From positions 1 through 47,472 of the forward strand of contig JAACCU010000119.1 of assembly GCA_009937405.1 (NCBI GenBank): a DNA stretch of 47,472 nucleotides, given 5' to 3'. The stretch is from Actinomycetota bacterium (GTDB taxonomy: Bacteria > Actinomycetota > Acidimicrobiia > Acidimicrobiales > Aldehydirespiratoraceae). Positions 1-8,340 of the stretch are shown one piece after another. The translations under genes and the position numbers were made by a program. The notes beneath the pieces are model-generated. The model saw nothing but the letters and a program-made list of their open reading frames with translations. It had not been told where the DNA came from and searched no databases. Position 1 is the stretch's first letter. Every line of letters starts with the position of its first letter.

Positions 1-110
1 AGTTCAAACGAATTGCGATGATCGAGTTCGCATTCAGCCTCAGGATATTCGACCATGAGTCGCTCGTGGATGACACGTGCTCGTCCTTTGGGTGACCGTG
101 GCTCCGCCAT
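1..110 (-). CDS. nth: Endonuclease III, N-terminal fragment (runs off window)
   Basis: Endonuclease III is a DNA glycosylase/AP lyase that removes oxidised pyrimidines in base excision repair. Only the first 36 codons are present, from an ATG at 110 reading leftwards. The visible part ends ...YPEAECELDHRNSFE, which matches the start of the Nth fold, where a helix is followed by the C-E-L-D/N and F/L-E-L pattern that leads into the conserved VATILSAQ segment (outside the window). The catalytic Lys/Asp and the iron-sulfur cysteines cannot be checked. The start is supported by a TAGGGT -10 box (117-122) exactly 6 nt before the ATG, as in leaderless actinobacterial genes. It is divergent from mshD. 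Confidence 0.75.
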   Translation of the reverse strand, partial: MAEPRSPKGRARVIHERLMVEYPEAECELDHRNSFE

Positions 111-116
111 GGCGTG

Positions 117-146
117 ACCCTAGCTAGCGCTGGCGCTGGCTACCCT
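117..146. promoter_or_regulatory. Paired divergent leaderless promoters (nth / mshD)
   Basis: On the minus strand TAGGGT (117-122) is followed by 6 nt and then the nth ATG at 110. On the plus strand TACCCT (141-146) is followed by 6 nt and then a GTG at 153 in the mshD frame. Both fit the actinobacterial -10 pattern TANNNT placed so that transcription starts on the first base of the start codon. No Shine-Dalgarno sequence is seen before either gene. No convincing -35 was identified. Confidence 0.5.
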
Positions 147-152
147 AACGAG

Positions 153-842
153 GTGCCACTGACCGTAGAAGGCCCCAATAACAGCGAATTCCAATGGGTG
201 GTCGTCGTCGACGAAGATCGCACCGATCTCGATCTTCGCTCTGATCTTGCCGCTGCGCTCGAGTCGCTCGATGGTGGCGCCACCCAGCTCTGGATCAAGT
301 CCATAGATGCGTCTGCAGATGCCATAGCCCTTGATGCCGGCTTCACCCAGTACCGCGATCTCTGGCAGCTGCGCTGCCCATTGCCCAACACATCGACTGA
401 CATGATCACCAGAGCGTTCACATCGGATGACCTTGATGAGTACATCGCCGTCAACAATCGGGCGTTTTCCTGGCACCCAGAACAGGGCGGGCTGACTCGC
501 GAATTGGTCGAGGCCACGATGGCAGAGCCCTGGTTCGATGCCGACGGCTTTCGGCTCTACCACGATGACGACAGCCTGGTCGGTTTTTGCTGGACCAAGA
601 TCCACCGCGACCACGACCCTGCGCTGGGCGAGATCTACGTCATCGCAATCGACACTAGCCATCACGGCCTCGGTCTCGGCAAGCCAATGTCGCTTGCGGG
701 CCTCGACTGGCTGGCGGCACAAGGACTCACGACAGGGATGCTTTACGTGGAATCAGACAACCAACCAGCCAACGCCACCTACGCCTCGATCGGCTTCAGC
801 CGTCACCACACCGACCGCGCCTATCTGCGGGCTGCCCAATGA
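153..842 (+). CDS. mshD: Mycothiol synthase-like GNAT acetyltransferase
   Basis: MshD acetylates the cysteinyl group of Cys-GlcN-Ins, the last step of mycothiol synthesis, using acetyl-CoA. The C-terminal half carries family hallmarks: VNNRAFSWHPEQGG, VGFCWTKIH, GEIYVIAIDTSHHGLGLGKP (acetyl-CoA loop) and LYVESDNQPANATY. At about 230 residues it is shorter than the roughly 300-residue two-domain mycobacterial enzymes, so the N-terminal GNAT repeat is reduced. I place the start at GTG 153 because of the -10 box 6 nt upstream; an in-frame GTG at 114 would add 13 residues but would nearly abut the divergent nth start. The stop overlaps the rlmN ATG (ATGA). Confidence 0.8.
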   Translation: MPLTVEGPNNSEFQWVVVVDEDRTDLDLRSDLAAALESLDGGATQLWIKSIDASADAIALDAGFTQYRDLWQLRCPLPNTSTDMITRAFTSDDLDEYIAVNNRAFSWHPEQGGLTRELVEATMAEPWFDADGFRLYHDDDSLVGFCWTKIHRDHDPALGEIYVIAIDTSHHGLGLGKPMSLAGLDWLAAQGLTTGMLYVESDNQPANATYASIGFSRHHTDRAYLRAAQ

Positions 843-1912
843 GCCTGATCGACGCCTCTGGACGCTCTCACCGCGACGCTCCTGTTCTTCGATTTGACCC
901 AACCCGGGAAGAGTTCGCCGAGCTTCTTCACGGCGAACCCAGGTATCGCCTCGACCAAGCCTGGACCGGCCTGCACGAACGGGGCGACAAGATCGACAAC
1001 CTTACGAACCTTCCCAAAGCACTTCGGCAGCGGATCGACGAGGAGTTGCCGCTGGGTCTCACACCAGAAGAAGAGTCGGTGAGCGACGATGGCGAAACGG
1101 TGAAGTGGCTATGGCGCCTACACGACGGGCACCAAATAGAAACCGTGCTCATGCACTACGACGATCGCACCACGGTCTGTGTGTCGTCGCAGGCCGGCTG
1201 CGCCATGGCGTGCAGCTTCTGTGCCACTGGTCAGAGCGGCTTTGATCGCCACCTTTCGGTCGGCGAGATCGTGGAGCAGGTTGTGCGGGCTCGGCGGGCC
1301 TCCGCTCCGCGGCGTGTCTCCAACATTGTCTTCATGGGCATGGGTGAACCGTTCGCCAACTACGACCGAACATGGGCCGCTGTCGAACGAATCAACCAGG
1401 ATCTCGGCATTGGCGCCCGCCATATCACCATCTCAACGGTCGGAGTCGTTCCCGGCATCGACCGGCTCGCCAAGGAAGATCTCCCCGTCAACCTCGCCGT
1501 GTCGCTTCACTTCGCCAATGACGAAGACCGCAACAAATTGGTGCCCCTCAACGTTCGGTATCCGCTTGCCATGCTCGAAGAGTCGTGTGCCCGCTATCTT
1601 GACGCGAAGAACCGTCGGCTCTCGTTCGAGTGGGCACTCATCGACGGCGTCAACGATCGCTCCAGCGATGCTGACGAGCTAGCGATTCTCGCTCGCCGCC
1701 TACGAGCACACGTCAATCTGATCCCGCTGAACCCGACTCCCGGATACCTCACCCGCGGTACACCCATGGATCGTGTCTATGAGTTCCGTGACCGTCTCAC
1801 CGGGATGGGGGTCAATGCCACGGTTCGTCGCACCCGCGGTACCGAGATCGACGCGGCCTGTGGGCAGCTCCGCGCCAGCCGCCAATTGGTCGATCCCCCT
1901 CGGAGGCGTTAA
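839..1912 (+). CDS. rlmN: 23S rRNA/tRNA adenine-C2 methyltransferase RlmN
   Basis: A radical-SAM enzyme that methylates C2 of A2503 in 23S rRNA (and A37 in some tRNAs), helping decoding fidelity. The 357 residues are a normal length. The radical-SAM cluster motif is C121-X3-C125-X2-C128 (GCAMACSFCATG). The glycine-rich SAM motif VFMGMGEPFANY follows. The C-terminal methyl-carrier cysteine is in DAACGQL at about 341. The ATG overlaps the mshD stop by 4 bases, so the two are probably co-translated; no functional link between them is known to me. Confident by motif set. Confidence 0.95.
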   Translation: MSLIDASGRSHRDAPVLRFDPTREEFAELLHGEPRYRLDQAWTGLHERGDKIDNLTNLPKALRQRIDEELPLGLTPEEESVSDDGETVKWLWRLHDGHQIETVLMHYDDRTTVCVSSQAGCAMACSFCATGQSGFDRHLSVGEIVEQVVRARRASAPRRVSNIVFMGMGEPFANYDRTWAAVERINQDLGIGARHITISTVGVVPGIDRLAKEDLPVNLAVSLHFANDEDRNKLVPLNVRYPLAMLEESCARYLDAKNRRLSFEWALIDGVNDRSSDADELAILARRLRAHVNLIPLNPTPGYLTRGTPMDRVYEFRDRLTGMGVNATVRRTRGTEIDAACGQLRASRQLVDPPRRR

Positions 1913-1942
1913 CTGAGCCCCGTTGCGGTCCATACTGAGACC

Positions 1943-2332
1943 ATGAGTGACACCGTGTGGATCAACCAGCGCCAGCCCCAAACCCTCTATATCTCACAGT
2001 TCCTTCTGTACTTCAGTGCCGTGATCTCAATCTTTGATCAGCCGCCGACCGGAGTCTTCTCCAACTTTGTCATTCGGAACGGTCTGTTGATCCTCATCGT
2101 CTTCGGCTCCGCCGGCGGAGCGTTCGGCATTGCCAACAACAAACGATTGGGATACATCCTCGGAATCGTTGCTGCCATCGCCCCATTCGCAATCCGTTTC
2201 GAATTGGCCCGTCAGATCGATATCGGTTTCGCCATCGAGTGGAACATCATCGGTGGGATGTTTGATGTCGCGCTTATCGCTGCTCTGGTGCATCCGATGA
2301 GCCGCAACTATCAGAAGATCTGGTTCCGGTGA
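1943..2332 (+). CDS. Small four-helix membrane protein, unknown function
   Basis: 129 residues with four likely membrane segments (about 14-31, 42-64, 69-86 and 98-116) and short polar ends; no signal peptide or catalytic motif. I do not recognise the family. A CATACT sequence at 1931-1936 lies 6 nt before the ATG, so it may have its own weak leaderless promoter, 30 bp after rlmN. Its stop overlaps the menG GTG (GTGA), so it is probably co-translated with menaquinone methyltransferase; a role near the membrane quinone system is only a guess from that position. Confidence 0.7.
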   Translation: MSDTVWINQRQPQTLYISQFLLYFSAVISIFDQPPTGVFSNFVIRNGLLILIVFGSAGGAFGIANNKRLGYILGIVAAIAPFAIRFELARQIDIGFAIEWNIIGGMFDVALIAALVHPMSRNYQKIWFR

Positions 2333-3066
2333 CCGCTCGTTGCGTCAACCGGGAATCACCGGTTCTCACAGATGGCGTAACCGTCGACCCCAACCATCTG
2401 CCAACTGGGGAGGAGAAGCGGCGTCAGGTACGGTCGATGTTCGACTCGATCGCGCCTCGCTACGACCTCGTCAACCGCATCATGTCGTTCGGGCTTGATG
2501 TCCGATGGCGCAAGGCGGCGATGAAACGGCTCGGTGTAGCCGGCGGAGGCACAGTCATCGACCTTGCCTGCGGTACCGGCGATTTCTGCCGGGAGATCCA
2601 GAAAGCCGGCCTTCTCCCGATCGGACTCGATCTGTCTATGGGCATGCTGGCCGAGGCTCGCACCGAGGCTCCCCTGCTCCATGCCGACATCCTGGCGATG
2701 CCCCTCCCTGACGCGAGCGTCGACGGCGCAACCTGCGGCTTCGCACTCCGCAACCTGGTCGAGTTGCCCGGCTTCTTTGATGAAGTGGCCCGGGTGGTTC
2801 GGCCCGGAGGCCGTATTGCGTTCCTCGACGCGGCCCAGCCCGACAACCCTGTGCTGCGCTGGGGCCACAGCATCTACTTCAATCGCATCGTTCCCATCAT
2901 TGGCGGCATCCTCTCCGAGGGGCGGGCATATCGCTACCTCCCCAAATCGCTCGCCTATCTCCCACCGTGGGACGACATGAAAGCGTCACTCGAGGACGCC
3001 GGCTTCGACATGCTCGAACGCCAGGTCTTTACCGGCGCCCAACTCATCACCGGCGCCCGCCGCTAA
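2329..3066 (+). CDS. menG: Demethylmenaquinone methyltransferase (UbiE/MenG)
   Basis: Transfers a methyl group from SAM to demethylmenaquinone, the last step of menaquinone synthesis. The family N-terminal motif FDSIAPRYDLVNR is at about 38-50, SAM motif I VIDLACGTGDF at 76-86, and the FALRN post-motif follows. 245 residues is typical. The start is a GTG overlapping the previous stop by 4 bases. It converges with menA (3101), so two menaquinone genes sit tail to tail although one belongs to the purine operon. Menaquinone rather than ubiquinone is inferred from the neighbouring menA and from the likely phylum. Confidence 0.9.
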   Translation: MTARCVNRESPVLTDGVTVDPNHLPTGEEKRRQVRSMFDSIAPRYDLVNRIMSFGLDVRWRKAAMKRLGVAGGGTVIDLACGTGDFCREIQKAGLLPIGLDLSMGMLAEARTEAPLLHADILAMPLPDASVDGATCGFALRNLVELPGFFDEVARVVRPGGRIAFLDAAQPDNPVLRWGHSIYFNRIVPIIGGILSEGRAYRYLPKSLAYLPPWDDMKASLEDAGFDMLERQVFTGAQLITGARR

Positions 3067-3100
3067 CGCCCCTTTGGGGTCTCTCCCTATTCGTGCGCTG

Positions 3101-4003
3101 TCAGCCGCTGAGGGCGATGCCCGCGGCCATGGCGAGACCACAAATCAGCTGCGCCTTGCCGGTGAGTCCAAGAACAGCGATGAGGTCTGCGCCCGTTGCC
3201 CCTCTCGCCACCGCACGGATTCCCTGGATCACAAACGGGACTCCCGCCAGGGCGGCCACGGCCCAGCGATCGGAAAACACTGTGAGCACCACAGCCCCGG
3301 TCAAGGCCAACTCCTGCATCAGCACGTAGGTGATGCGGGTGCGTTTCTCACCGATTCGCACCGCCATGGTCTGCTTGCCTGCACGCGTGTCACCGGGGAT
3401 GTCGCGCAGGTTATTTATGACCAGCAGTGCGGTCGCCCATAGTCCAACCGAGACACTCGCAGCCAACGAAACTGCACTGATATTCTCGGTGAGCACATAC
3501 GTCGTACCTACTGTTGCGACCACACCGAAAAAGATGAAGACGAACACCTCACCAAGACCGAGATATCCGTATGGCTTCGGGCCACCCGTGTAGGCCCAGC
3601 CCGCCACCAGCGACGCGGCCCCCACAATGAACAGCTCCGGGCCGACGACAACGGCCAAGACTGTGCCGGCAATACCGGCCACCGCGAACGAGAGTGTCGC
3701 CGCTCGCTTCACCGTGGCGGGCTCAACCAGACCGGACCCGACCAGGCGAAGGGGTCCGACCCGTTCGGCGCCATCGGTACCACGGATCCCGTCGGAGTAG
3801 TCGTTGGCGAAGTTCACGGCAATCTGCAACGCTAAAGCGACGACCAGCGCAGCACCCGCTCGCCACCATGCAGTGTCGGGGCCATGGCCCACGGCCACCG
3901 CGGCGCCGACTGCGACCGGCACGATGGCCGCGGGAAGCGTTCGAAGGCGGGCGCCCGCCAGCCAGAGTTTTAGGCCAGTCGGCGGTGGGACAGGATTGTT
4001 CAT
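3101..4003 (-). CDS. menA: 1,4-dihydroxy-2-naphthoate polyprenyltransferase MenA
   Basis: An integral membrane prenyltransferase that joins a polyprenyl chain to 1,4-dihydroxy-2-naphthoate, giving demethylmenaquinone. The UbiA-superfamily first Asp-rich motif is NFANDYSDGIRGTD (N64 to D77, with D68 and D71 binding Mg-diphosphate); the second motif region is VINNLRDIPGD. About eight hydrophobic segments fill the 300 residues. The ATG shares one base with the purN stop (TGATG), making it the last cistron of the purine operon. menG ends 35 bp away on the other strand. Confidence 0.92.
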   Translation of the reverse strand: MNNPVPPPTGLKLWLAGARLRTLPAAIVPVAVGAAVAVGHGPDTAWWRAGAALVVALALQIAVNFANDYSDGIRGTDGAERVGPLRLVGSGLVEPATVKRAATLSFAVAGIAGTVLAVVVGPELFIVGAASLVAGWAYTGGPKPYGYLGLGEVFVFIFFGVVATVGTTYVLTENISAVSLAASVSVGLWATALLVINNLRDIPGDTRAGKQTMAVRIGEKRTRITYVLMQELALTGAVVLTVFSDRWAVAALAGVPFVIQGIRAVARGATGADLIAVLGLTGKAQLICGLAMAAGIALSG

Positions 4004-4617
4004 CAGGACTCCAAGAGCTGGGCGATGGCGGCAGGGAAAACTCGATGCTCGACGGAACGGATCCGTGCTTCCAGCGACTCACGGGTGTCGTCAGAGTTGA
4101 TCGGGATCTCTTCTGCGACGATGACCGGACCGTCGTCGACGCCCTCGTCAGGGACGAGATGGACCATCACCCCGGTATGGGCGAGACCGCGAGATTCGTG
4201 TTCAGCCCATGCTTCGTCGATCGCATGAGCGCCAGGAAACGTGCCGGGAAGGGCGGGGTGCAGATTGACCACCTGGTTCGGAAACTTACCGAGGAACGCC
4301 ATCGAAAAAAGATGCATCCAGCCAGCCAGCACAACCAGATCGGGCGAAAACGCCGCCACCTCTGCGGCCAAGTCAGCGTCGTAGGCAGCACGGGCTGCAG
4401 CCCGGTCGTCGAAACGTTGCCGGTAGGGGTCGAGTGGCGCGCAATGAGTGGCGATCCCCTGGGCCGCAGCCCGCTGCGCGGCGAACGACGAACGGCGATT
4501 CACGACCACCAGGGAAACAACGGCATCAAGTTCGCCTCGCTCACATGCATCAAGAATGGCCTGGAGGTTCGAGCCGCTTCCCGATGCTAGGACAACCAGA
4601 GTCGCCGTCAACGCCAC
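4003..4617 (-). CDS. purN: Phosphoribosylglycinamide formyltransferase PurN
   Basis: Transfers a formyl group from 10-formyl-THF to GAR (step 3 of purine synthesis). The phosphate-binding loop ASGSGSNLQA is at 11-20. The catalytic trio equivalent to E. coli Asn106/His108/Asp144 is N118, H120 (NLHPALPG) and D157. The start is taken as GTG 4617, 10 bases inside purM; a TTG at 4611 that overlaps the purM stop is possible. The longer frame to 4680 adds an Arg-rich stretch lying wholly inside purM and is unlikely. About 204 residues, normal for the family. Confidence 0.92.
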   Translation of the reverse strand: MALTATLVVLASGSGSNLQAILDACERGELDAVVSLVVVNRRSSFAAQRAAAQGIATHCAPLDPYRQRFDDRAAARAAYDADLAAEVAAFSPDLVVLAGWMHLFSMAFLGKFPNQVVNLHPALPGTFPGAHAIDEAWAEHESRGLAHTGVMVHLVPDEGVDDGPVIVAEEIPINSDDTRESLEARIRSVEHRVFPAAIAQLLES

Positions 4618-5609
4618 TCGCCGCTGAGTTCGACCCGGTCGGCCCCGTCGTGCACCGAAACCAGCTCGCCGATGAGGCAATGGCCGAGTGCGGTGGCTGC
4701 GTTGGCCTGCTCAGCCGACATTGCCACGACCATACCGATGCCCATGTTCCAGGTCCGGAATGCCTCACTATTCGCCAGGTCACCCCATTCCACAAGGGTG
4801 CGAAATCCTGAGGGCACGTTCCACGAGCCGAGCTCAATTCTCGCACCAAGATTTGCGGGTAGCACCCTCGGGATATTTTCAAGGAAGCCACCTCCGGTGA
4901 TGTGAGCCAGCGCTTTGGGCTCCACTCCGGCGGCCCGAAGCGCATCGACGTCAGCCAGATATGAGCGGTGCGGCGTCAGCAACCACTCGATCAAATCATC
5001 GGAAGGATCGTTGCGATCGAGAAGCATGCGGATTAACGAGTAACCGTTGGTATGGGGACTGTCGCTTGCCATGCCAATGAGCACGTCGCCTGCGGTCAGT
5101 GCCTCAGTGCGGGGCCAAAGTTCGGCCTGCGACACTGAGCCGACAATGGTTCCCGCGATATCGATCGATCCATCGGTGTAGACGCCCGGCATCTCTGCGG
5201 TCTCGCCACCAAGCAGCGCACATCCGACAGCACGGCAGGCGCCGGCCATACCGGTGACGATCTCCGCCACAATCTCGGGAACGAGTTTCGCGGTGGCGAT
5301 GTAGTCGAGGAAGAAAAGCGGACGAGCACCCTGCACCAGAATGTCGTCAACACAGTGATTCACGAGGTCAGCTCCGACCCCCTGCCATCCACTATGGCGA
5401 GCCGCCAACTCGACCTTGGTACCTACGCCATCGGTAGAGGCCACAAGCACCGCATCGCTGACAAGGCCCGCGGTAGAGAAGAGACCACCGAATGCTCCGA
5501 GGTCAGACAGCACGGCTTCAGTGTTGGTAGAGGCAACGGCTTGCGCCATGAGCTTGACGGCTCGGTTGCCTTCGTCGATGTTGACGCCTGCGTCGGCGTA
5601 TTCGGTCAT
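4608..5609 (-). CDS. purM: Phosphoribosylformylglycinamidine cyclo-ligase PurM
   Basis: AIR synthetase, ATP-dependent ring closure of FGAM (step 5). 333 residues, full length. Visible motifs: STDGVGTKVELA (ATP/substrate loop), LGGETAEMPGVY, SDSPHTNGYSLIR and HITGGGFLENIPRVL, all in the family order. It overlaps purD by 4 bases upstream (ATGA) and purN downstream. It should be translated after purD, so the purD stop codon described below could also cause polarity on purM, purN and menA. Confidence 0.95.
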   Translation of the reverse strand: MTEYADAGVNIDEGNRAVKLMAQAVASTNTEAVLSDLGAFGGLFSTAGLVSDAVLVASTDGVGTKVELAARHSGWQGVGADLVNHCVDDILVQGARPLFFLDYIATAKLVPEIVAEIVTGMAGACRAVGCALLGGETAEMPGVYTDGSIDIAGTIVGSVSQAELWPRTEALTAGDVLIGMASDSPHTNGYSLIRMLLDRNDPSDDLIEWLLTPHRSYLADVDALRAAGVEPKALAHITGGGFLENIPRVLPANLGARIELGSWNVPSGFRTLVEWGDLANSEAFRTWNMGIGMVVAMSAEQANAATALGHCLIGELVSVHDGADRVELSGEWR

Positions 5610-6913
5610 GGGCGGACCTCCGCGGTTGCGCGAGCGATATCGGCACGGTGCTGGGCACCATCAAATGAGATCAAGGCCACGCCCTCGTGGGCGGCGTCGG
5701 CAGCCTCAGCGAGCGTGGGCCGAAGGGCAGTGACGGTGAGCACCCGTCCGCCAGCGGCAACGACCTCACCATCGCCTGTGGCCGTCCCCGCGTGAAAGAC
5801 AGTGCAGCCAGAGGCGGTGGCGGCATCGATGCCGGTGATGGGGGCAGGATCGCTACGTGATGTCGGATAGCCGTTGGAGGCCATCACCACCGTGACGGCG
5901 GCATCAGATGACCACTTGATATCGACGTCATCGAGCTATCCGGTGGCACAAGCTATGAATATGTCATAGAGATCGGACTCCAGCATCGGGAGCACAACTT
6001 CGGTCTCTGGATCGCCGAACCGGCAGTTGTACTCGATGACCTTCGGGCCCTCGGCCGTGAGCATTATCCCAACATACAAAACACCTCGGTATGGGCGTCC
6101 CTCAGCGGCAAGAGCGGCGAGCGTCGGAGCGAGGACGGTCTTCGCTACTTCGGCCAGCAATTGATCGTCGGCCACCGGCGACGGAAAGAATGCGCCCATG
6201 CCCCCCGTGTTGGGACCATCATCGCCAACAAGCAGACGTTTGTGGTCCTGGGTTGCGGGCATGATGTGGAACCGTTCGCCATCGCAAAATGCCAGGATCG
6301 ACACCTCCGCACCGTGCAGACGTTCTTCGAGCAGCACTTCTGCGCCCGCTTCTCCGAACCGACCTTCGTCGAGGATCTCACGAATGGCAACCTCGGCGTC
6401 TTGGTGCGTCTCAGCAACGATCACACCCTTGCCGGCAGCGAGTCCATCGGCCTTGACCACTGGAGGAACGACCAGTTTGGCAAGGTACGCCAACGCGCCA
6501 GCCGAGTCGGTGAACGACTGCGACCGCCCGGTCGGTATGTCATTTCGGAGCAGGAACTCCTTGCAATGAGACTTGGAACCCTCAAGCTTCGACGCGGCCG
6601 CCGACGGTCCGAACGCGGCGATGTTTTGCTCGGTGAGACGATCAACCAACCCGAGGACGAGCGGATCTTCAGGCCCCACCACGACAAGATCAACCGCCTC
6701 GGCCATGGTCAGCTCAATCAGGGCCGCGATATCGGTGGCTTCAATCGCCACGTTGCGACAGCCGGGCTCTGCTGCGGTGCCCGGGTTTCCGGGGGCGACG
6801 ATCACTTCAGCGACGGACGCAGACTTGGCGAGCGCCCATACGATCGCGTGCTCTCGCCCTCCACCGCCGACGACGAGGACCGTGGCACCGGCCATCTCAG
6901 TCGCCTCAGCCAT
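5606..6913 (-). pseudogene. purD: Phosphoribosylamine-glycine ligase PurD, interrupted by an in-frame TAG
   Basis: GAR synthetase (step 2: phosphoribosylamine + glycine + ATP). The start ATG 6913 overlaps the purF stop (TGATG). Residues from VLVVGGGGREHAIVWAL through the ATP-grasp motif VVKADGLAAGKGV and on to NCRFGDPETEVVLPML are all present. A TAG at 5936-5938 (codon 326 of 435) then interrupts the frame just after ACATG. The same frame continues with the normal GARS C-domain (LDDVDIKW..., AAVTVVMASNGYP) to a natural stop at 5606 that overlaps purM. Nothing else is damaged, so this is a single nonsense substitution, a sequencing or assembly error, or read-through. The GTG/ATG codons near 5884-5890 might allow restart of the C-domain. 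Confidence 0.9.
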
Positions 6914-8337
6914 CAATCGCCCCATACATTGGCGAACTGTTCCTTTGGTCGAAGCTCCAGCTGAACGAAACGCTCTGACTCGAAGGGATAGTCCCCGGTG
7001 AAACACGCGTTGCAGTAGCCGTCTTCGGCTTCAAGGCCGCGCATCATTGCTTCGATGGACAAAAAGGCCAGAGAATCAGCACCAATGTGTTGGCGAATCT
7101 CCTCCACCGTCTTGTGGCCTGCGATCAACTCATCCGACGATGCCATGTCGACGCCCATGTAGCACGGGTCGGTAATGGCAGGGCACGCGACCCGTACATG
7201 GACCTCTGCAGCACCCGCGTTACGCAGCATTTGGACCAGCGGTCCCGACGTCGTGCCTCGCACGATTGAGTCGTCGACCATGACCACACGCTTGCCCCGC
7301 AGGTTGTCGCCCAGCGGGTTGAACTTCATCTGGACACCGGACTCGCGGAGCTTTTGGGTGGGTTCGATGAAGGTACGGCCGACATAGCGGTTCTTGATTA
7401 GGCCCTCGGTGTAGGGCAGGCCGGTCTCTTGGGCGAAGCCCACCGCGTGCGGGGTACCGGAGTCGGGCACCGGAACAACGATGTCGGCATCCGCAGGGTG
7501 CTCACGTGCGAGTTCTCGCCCAAGACGCTGACGCGTTGAGTGAACCAGGTTGCCGTCGTGGATGCTGTCGGGGCGGCTGAAGTAGATCTGTTCGAAGGTG
7601 CAGAAGGCACGCTGCTTTGGCACTGCGCCCTGTTCTACGTGGAGGCCGGAATCGTCGATGCGAGCGATTTCCCCCGGCTCCAGTTCACGCACGAATTCGG
7701 CTCCAATCGCCGAGAAGGCACAGGTTTCAGAGGCCAAGACGTAGCCATCGTCGAGTTTGCCGATGACAAGCGGTCGAAATCCCCACGGATCGCGCACACC
7801 GTAGATCGCATCCCGCGTGAGGATGGTGAGCGCGAACGCTCCCTCAGCTTGGGTCATGAGCGACTTGATCCGATTCATCCAGTCGCCGCTCGCCTGCGTG
7901 AGCAGATGAACCATGACCTCGGTATCAGATGATGTCTGGAGGCCGATGCCTCGCTCGAGGAGTTGACGACGCAAAATGTTCGCGTTGACAAGGTTGCCGT
8001 TGTGGGCAAGGCCAAGCGGGCCGCCGAGCGTCTCGATGATCTGGGGCTGAGCATTGCGCAACCCGGGGCCGCCCGTGGTGCTGTACCGGGTGTGGCCGAT
8101 GGCCAAGTCCCCCTTCAACGTGGACACGTTGTCCTCGTTGAAGACCGCCGACACGAGGCCCTGACCCTTATGGATATGAGCGACGCCGTTGTCACTCGTA
8201 GCAATGCCCGCCGCGTCTTGCCCGCGGTGTTGCAGCGTGTGGAGGGCAAAGAACGTCAGACGTCCTGCATCCTTGCCGGGGGCATATATCCCCACGACAC
8301 CACATTCCTCATGAATCTCATCCCCATTGGGAAACAC
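6913..8337 (-). CDS. purF: Amidophosphoribosyltransferase PurF
   Basis: First committed step of purine synthesis: PRPP + glutamine to phosphoribosylamine. An 11-residue propeptide (VFPNGDEIHEE) precedes the catalytic Cys12 in CGVVG, as in the B. subtilis class that is matured by self-cleavage and holds a 4Fe-4S cluster. Candidate cluster cysteines occur in QRAFCTFEQ, in ACPAITDPC and in the C-terminal YCNACFTGDYP. The PRPP loop is VVMVDDSIVRGTTSG. It starts at GTG 8337, 3 nt after purK. Full length at 474 residues. Confidence 0.95.
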   Translation of the reverse strand: MFPNGDEIHEECGVVGIYAPGKDAGRLTFFALHTLQHRGQDAAGIATSDNGVAHIHKGQGLVSAVFNEDNVSTLKGDLAIGHTRYSTTGGPGLRNAQPQIIETLGGPLGLAHNGNLVNANILRRQLLERGIGLQTSSDTEVMVHLLTQASGDWMNRIKSLMTQAEGAFALTILTRDAIYGVRDPWGFRPLVIGKLDDGYVLASETCAFSAIGAEFVRELEPGEIARIDDSGLHVEQGAVPKQRAFCTFEQIYFSRPDSIHDGNLVHSTRQRLGRELAREHPADADIVVPVPDSGTPHAVGFAQETGLPYTEGLIKNRYVGRTFIEPTQKLRESGVQMKFNPLGDNLRGKRVVMVDDSIVRGTTSGPLVQMLRNAGAAEVHVRVACPAITDPCYMGVDMASSDELIAGHKTVEEIRQHIGADSLAFLSIEAMMRGLEAEDGYCNACFTGDYPFESERFVQLELRPKEQFANVWGD

Positions 8338-8340
8338 GGT

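Noticed and set aside
3069-3079. CCCC-TTT-GGGG hairpin between menG and menA as a bidirectional terminator
   Set aside because: The stem is only 4 bp and no T-run follows on either strand.
5606-5890. The purD C-domain as a separate gene
   Set aside because: It is in the same frame as the upstream part, and the codons between 5890 and 5936 continue the PurD sequence, so this is one interrupted gene.
5936-5938. TAG recoding to pyrrolysine or general amber reassignment
   Set aside because: Other genes here end in TAG at correct places (for example ftsQ, bpa, hrpA), so TAG works as a stop.
6161-6964. Long plus-strand frames opposite the purine and dcw genes
   Set aside because: They mirror well-identified genes on the other strand, encode no recognisable domains and are typical high-GC shadows.
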